A stretch of 15,831 nt of DNA from positions 1 to 15,831 of the forward strand of contig JANYLF010000309.1 of NCBI GenBank assembly GCA_025357995.1, in the 5' to 3' direction. Position numbers and translations under genes: made by a program. This DNA is from Acidimicrobiia bacterium (GTDB lineage Bacteria; Actinomycetota; Acidimicrobiia; IMCC26256; JAENVU01). Below are positions 15,401 to 15,831 of this stretch, in pieces; the stretch's first letter is position 1; each line of letters opens with the position of its first letter. The notes below the pieces were generated by a model. That model did no database searches. It was not told where the DNA came from and saw only the letters and a program-made list of their open reading frames with translations.

Positions 15401-15831
15401 CACGTGATCGGCGCACCCGGTGCGATCGTGATGCCCGAGCCGGGGAAGCAGGTGATCGCACTCAGGCCCACCATGGGGTCGGTCACGGTCACGTTGTGGA
15501 TGCTGACGGCACCGGTGTTGGTACCGGCGAACGTGTAGGTGATCGTGTCGCCGACGTTCAGCCCGGACGTTTGGTTCGCGGTCTTGGTCAGGCCAAGGGT
15601 CGCGGTCGTGTTCGCGGTGACGGTTGCCGACGCGCTCTTGGTGACGGGGTTGTTGGACGGGTCGAGGCCGTTGACGGTCGCGGTGTTGACGAACGAACCG
15701 GCGTCGACTTCGGCTTGGGTGACGGTGTGAGTGGCCGTGCAGCTGATCGTGGCGTTCGGCGCGAGGGTCGCGACCGGGACGGCTGGAGTGCAGGTGCCCA
15801 TGCCCGCAGTGGGGTCGGTGACGTTCACGGT
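9367..15831 (-). CDS. Giant cell-surface repeat protein, DUF11/DUF7507-type, sortase signal (partial)
   Basis: The frame is open from the window edge through 2154 codons to a TAA at 9367-9369; the true start lies beyond the window. Residue numbers here count from the GTG codon at 15828-15826, an arbitrary in-window origin. The protein begins inside a repeat, runs through 17 complete 113-residue units (34-1954), then an 18th, diverged domain (about 1990-2100, ANITLAKKLVGV to NIASTDVEG), and ends with FAFTG (2112-2116), a hydrophobic segment (about 2122-2140) and RRRRED. The units (LTKTASP...GDTVTYTF...NTG...VTDPM.GLS...CTP...TYTVTQADVDAGS..NTATI) resemble the DUF11/TIGR01451 family and, from memory, the Pfam family DUF7507: Ig-like beta domains of bacterial surface proteins. 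The composition is Thr, Ala, Val and Asn rich and strongly acidic. It should be exported and wall-anchored, probably as an adhesin or surface stalk. Any signal peptide, ligand-binding head or regulator would be upstream, outside the window. Confidence 0.9.
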   Translation of the reverse strand, partial: TVNVTDPTAGMGTCTPAVPVATLAPNATISCTATHTVTQAEVDAGSFVNTATVNGLDPSNNPVTKSASATVTANTTATLGLTKTANQTSGLNVGDTITYTFAGTNTGAVSIHNVTVTDPMVGLSAITCFPGSGITIAPGAPITCTATYTVTQADVDAGAITNTATIAGLDPSNNPATKTASATVTTDQTASLSFTKSASPNSGVVTGDTVTYSFAGINTGKVTLHNVNVTDPLPGLGTITCTPSTPATLAPGAPINCTATYTVTQADVDAGSIANTATIAGLDTKNNPVSQTASATVTADQTATLSLTKNASPTSGVVAGDTVTYTFVGKNTGAVSIHNVTVTDPMAGLSTPSCTPSTPATLAAGATINCTATYTVTQVDVDAGIITNTATIAGLDPTNHPVTASASTNVITSTTEDASFTKSVSPTSGVVTGDTVNYTFAVTNTGVRSLHNTSVTDPLPGLSPIGCIPAMGSTLAPTATMTCSASYTATQADVDAGSVNNTAHFSADVTGLPSINKFASATFTTLQAPSISLTKAAFPTSVSGAGDSITYTYVAQNTGTVTLNNVIVTDPMTGLSPLSCIPAAPATLAPTATMTCTATYAATQADIDAGSIVNTAAVNANDPNNNPVTHTAGATVTVAQNPSISFTKTASPNTAVQLGDTLTYSFAGLNDGNVTLANVHVTDPMAGLGPITCVPAQGSSLAPGDTVNCSAAYTVTQANVDAGSWSNTATITGTPPTGPNVTKTASATVNAYVNPQLDLVKTAAPSSGVIAGDVITYTLAARNSGNVTMSNVTITDPLVGLSPLSCTPGQGATLAPGDPMTCTATYTVTQADVDAGGVINSATVDGTDPAGDPISTPAGVTVPSNQTHTIALTKTASPNSGVVAGDTVTYTFVGTNTGTTTLHSVDVTDPMVGLSTPSCTPAAPATLAPGAPINCTATYTVTQADVDAGSINNTATILGFDPNGAKAINNASATVTTNSTPNFTFLKSASPNSNAALGDVITYTFQLQNTGTVTLQNVNIVDPLVGLGTLTCTPTLPTDLAPANTVTCTAPYTITQADVDAGGVNNTATFTAKDPSGNPVTGTASASVTTLSTANLMLNKTASPSTGVVAGNTVTYTFSGSNTGTTTLHNVTVTDPMGGLSAITCTPAAPATLAPGSPITCTATYTVTQADVDAGSINNTATIDGLDPNNNPVTHAAGATVTAGQTASISFTKTASPSTNVTIGNPITYTFSGTNTGTTTLHGVGVTDPMAGLSAIACTPAAPATLAPGGPITCTATYTVTQADVDNGQFTNTATIGGLDPNGNPATNTASATVTASQAGSLSLTKTASPNSGVVAGDVVTYTFVGTNTGNVTMTNALVFDPMAGLSPITCIPAQLSTLAPAATIGCSATYTVTQADVDAGSIVNAASLSGNDPNGFQKFAFATATVLTRQGPSLALIKTATPNSGVVVGDVINYTLDGTNNGTVTLHNVRVTDPMPGLSAVTCVPAAPATLAPNATISCTANYTVTQADIDAGSFTNTATIAGDDPSNNPTSTSASATVNAATNASIALTKTPSPANNVVTGDTVTYTFGVTNTGSVTLHNVQVTDPMTGLSAPTCIPAAGSSLAPGATMSCTATYTVTQADVNAGTINNTATVTAFDPSNAPVANTASATVLANQIATVGLTKTASPPSGVVTRDTITYAFVGTNTGTVTLHNVTVGDLMTGLSAITCTPAQGSTLNPGATISCTATYVVTQNDVNTGSIINWASINGFDPGNGLIVNSASATVTTDTTAGISLTKTASPTSGLFVGNTVTYTMTAVNTGAVSLGNVTVTDPMTGLSALNCTPANGSGLNSGASMVCTATYVVTQADVDTGQISNTATVVGTPPTGPAVTDSATATVLAGQTASLALVKTAAPTSGATVGDPIAYTFNVTNNGTVSLTNVNVTDPMMGLSAVACIPAQGSTLAPNATMLCDATYTVTQADVNAGQIVNTATADGTDPVNNPVTTSASATVTTTGAANITLAKKLVGVTGSVATWDITVTNAANAPFPGPLTVTDPLPSGLAFVSASGTGWTCTGTTTITCVRAGALAVGASSTLTLVTTITGNGPITNIASTDVEGKTVSAKASYTPSGGFAFTGTEAQRIGLLGLLAVLGGWFLMAAARRRREDEAVTVEG
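9481..9495 (-). other. Sortase-type sorting motif FAFTG
   Basis: FAFTG is followed by TEAQR, a hydrophobic stretch (IGLLGLLAVLGGWFLMAAA) and a basic RRRRED tail: the three-part layout of a sortase signal. It resembles the LAxTG form used by class E sortases of high-GC actinobacteria rather than LPxTG. Cleavage between Thr and Gly would link the protein to peptidoglycan. No sortase gene is in the window. Confidence 0.68.
9967..15729 (-). repeat. 17 tandem in-frame repeats of exactly 339 bp (113 residues)
   Basis: Counting from YTVTQ (HTVTQ in the first unit), the units in reading order span R1 15391-15729, R2 15052-15390, R3 14713-15051, R4 14374-14712, R5 14035-14373, R6 13696-14034, R7 13357-13695, R8 13018-13356, R9 12679-13017, R10 12340-12678, R11 12001-12339, R12 11662-12000, R13 11323-11661, R14 10984-11322, R15 10645-10983, R16 10306-10644, R17 9967-10305. 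I laid out every unit and each is 113 residues, with no gap. By hand, R2/R3 share 86 of 113 residues and R7/R16 only 53. Columns invariant in all 17: T4, Q5, G11, N15, K49, Y65, N71, G73, D84, G88, L89, C94, P96, C110, A112. One folded domain probably runs from about residue 38 of one unit to about residue 35 of the next. Confidence 0.95.
15730..15831 (-). repeat. Partial further repeat at the window edge
   Basis: The 34 codons before R1 read TVNVTDPTAGM...CTPAVPVATLAPNATISCTAT, which aligns with positions 80-113 of the unit and keeps D84, both cysteines (94 and 110) and A112. The array therefore continues upstream of this window by at least one more unit, and the full repeat number is unknown. 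Confidence 0.93.

Noticed and set aside
9967..15729. CRISPR-like or satellite interpretation of the regular repeats
   Set aside because: The period is 339 bp, a multiple of three, and every unit keeps the reading frame and a protein consensus; there are no short repeats with unique spacers.

Overview
The window is high-GC DNA with dense, mostly short-gapped genes on both strands. Several features point to an actinobacterium, probably of the Acidimicrobiia type: a TIGR03617-like F420-dependent luciferase-family oxidoreductase, a long AtsA/AtsD-like sulfatase, -10 hexamers of TANNNT form placed directly before ATG codons, and a C-terminal FAFTG sorting signal. This assignment rests on gene content and style only; there is no rRNA or marker gene here.

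Layout. (1) 1-271, minus: N-terminal part of an aminoglycoside-phosphotransferase-fold kinase, cut by the window edge. (2) 350-2521, plus: a two-gene operon of inositol-3-phosphate synthase (ino1-like) and a phytanoyl-CoA dioxygenase family enzyme. (3) 2546-3097, minus: a small secreted or membrane-anchored Thr/Pro-rich protein with a His/Asp/Gly-rich tail. (4) 3177-4637, minus, and 4675-5706, plus: an acyl-CoA synthetase and an F420-dependent oxidoreductase, divergent from a 37-bp gap. (5) 5792-8089, minus: a sulfatase with a formylglycine motif and a C-terminal beta-rich domain. (6) 8217-9488, plus: a NarK-like MFS transporter whose last two helices are missing. (7) 9367-15831, minus and open at its 5' end: a giant cell-surface repeat protein, 41% of the window.

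The giant protein is the main point of interest. Within the window it has 17 complete tandem repeats, each exactly 113 residues (339 bp), with no insertion or deletion in any unit although two compared units are only about 47% identical. Every unit keeps a Lys, an Asp and an Asn in positions that would suit an intramolecular isopeptide bond, plus two Cys that would suit a disulfide. It ends in a degenerate DUF11-like domain and a sortase-type signal. I infer a long, doubly cross-linked surface fibre anchored to the cell wall.

No single pathway joins the other genes. The acyl-CoA ligase, F420 oxidoreductase, dioxygenase and sulfatase suit breakdown or modification of lipids, sulfated compounds or xenobiotics. 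The ino1 gene supplies inositol phosphate for phosphatidylinositol or mycothiol-type compounds. No gene-free stretch exceeds 300 bases, and I saw no tRNA, rRNA, CRISPR array or insertion sequence.
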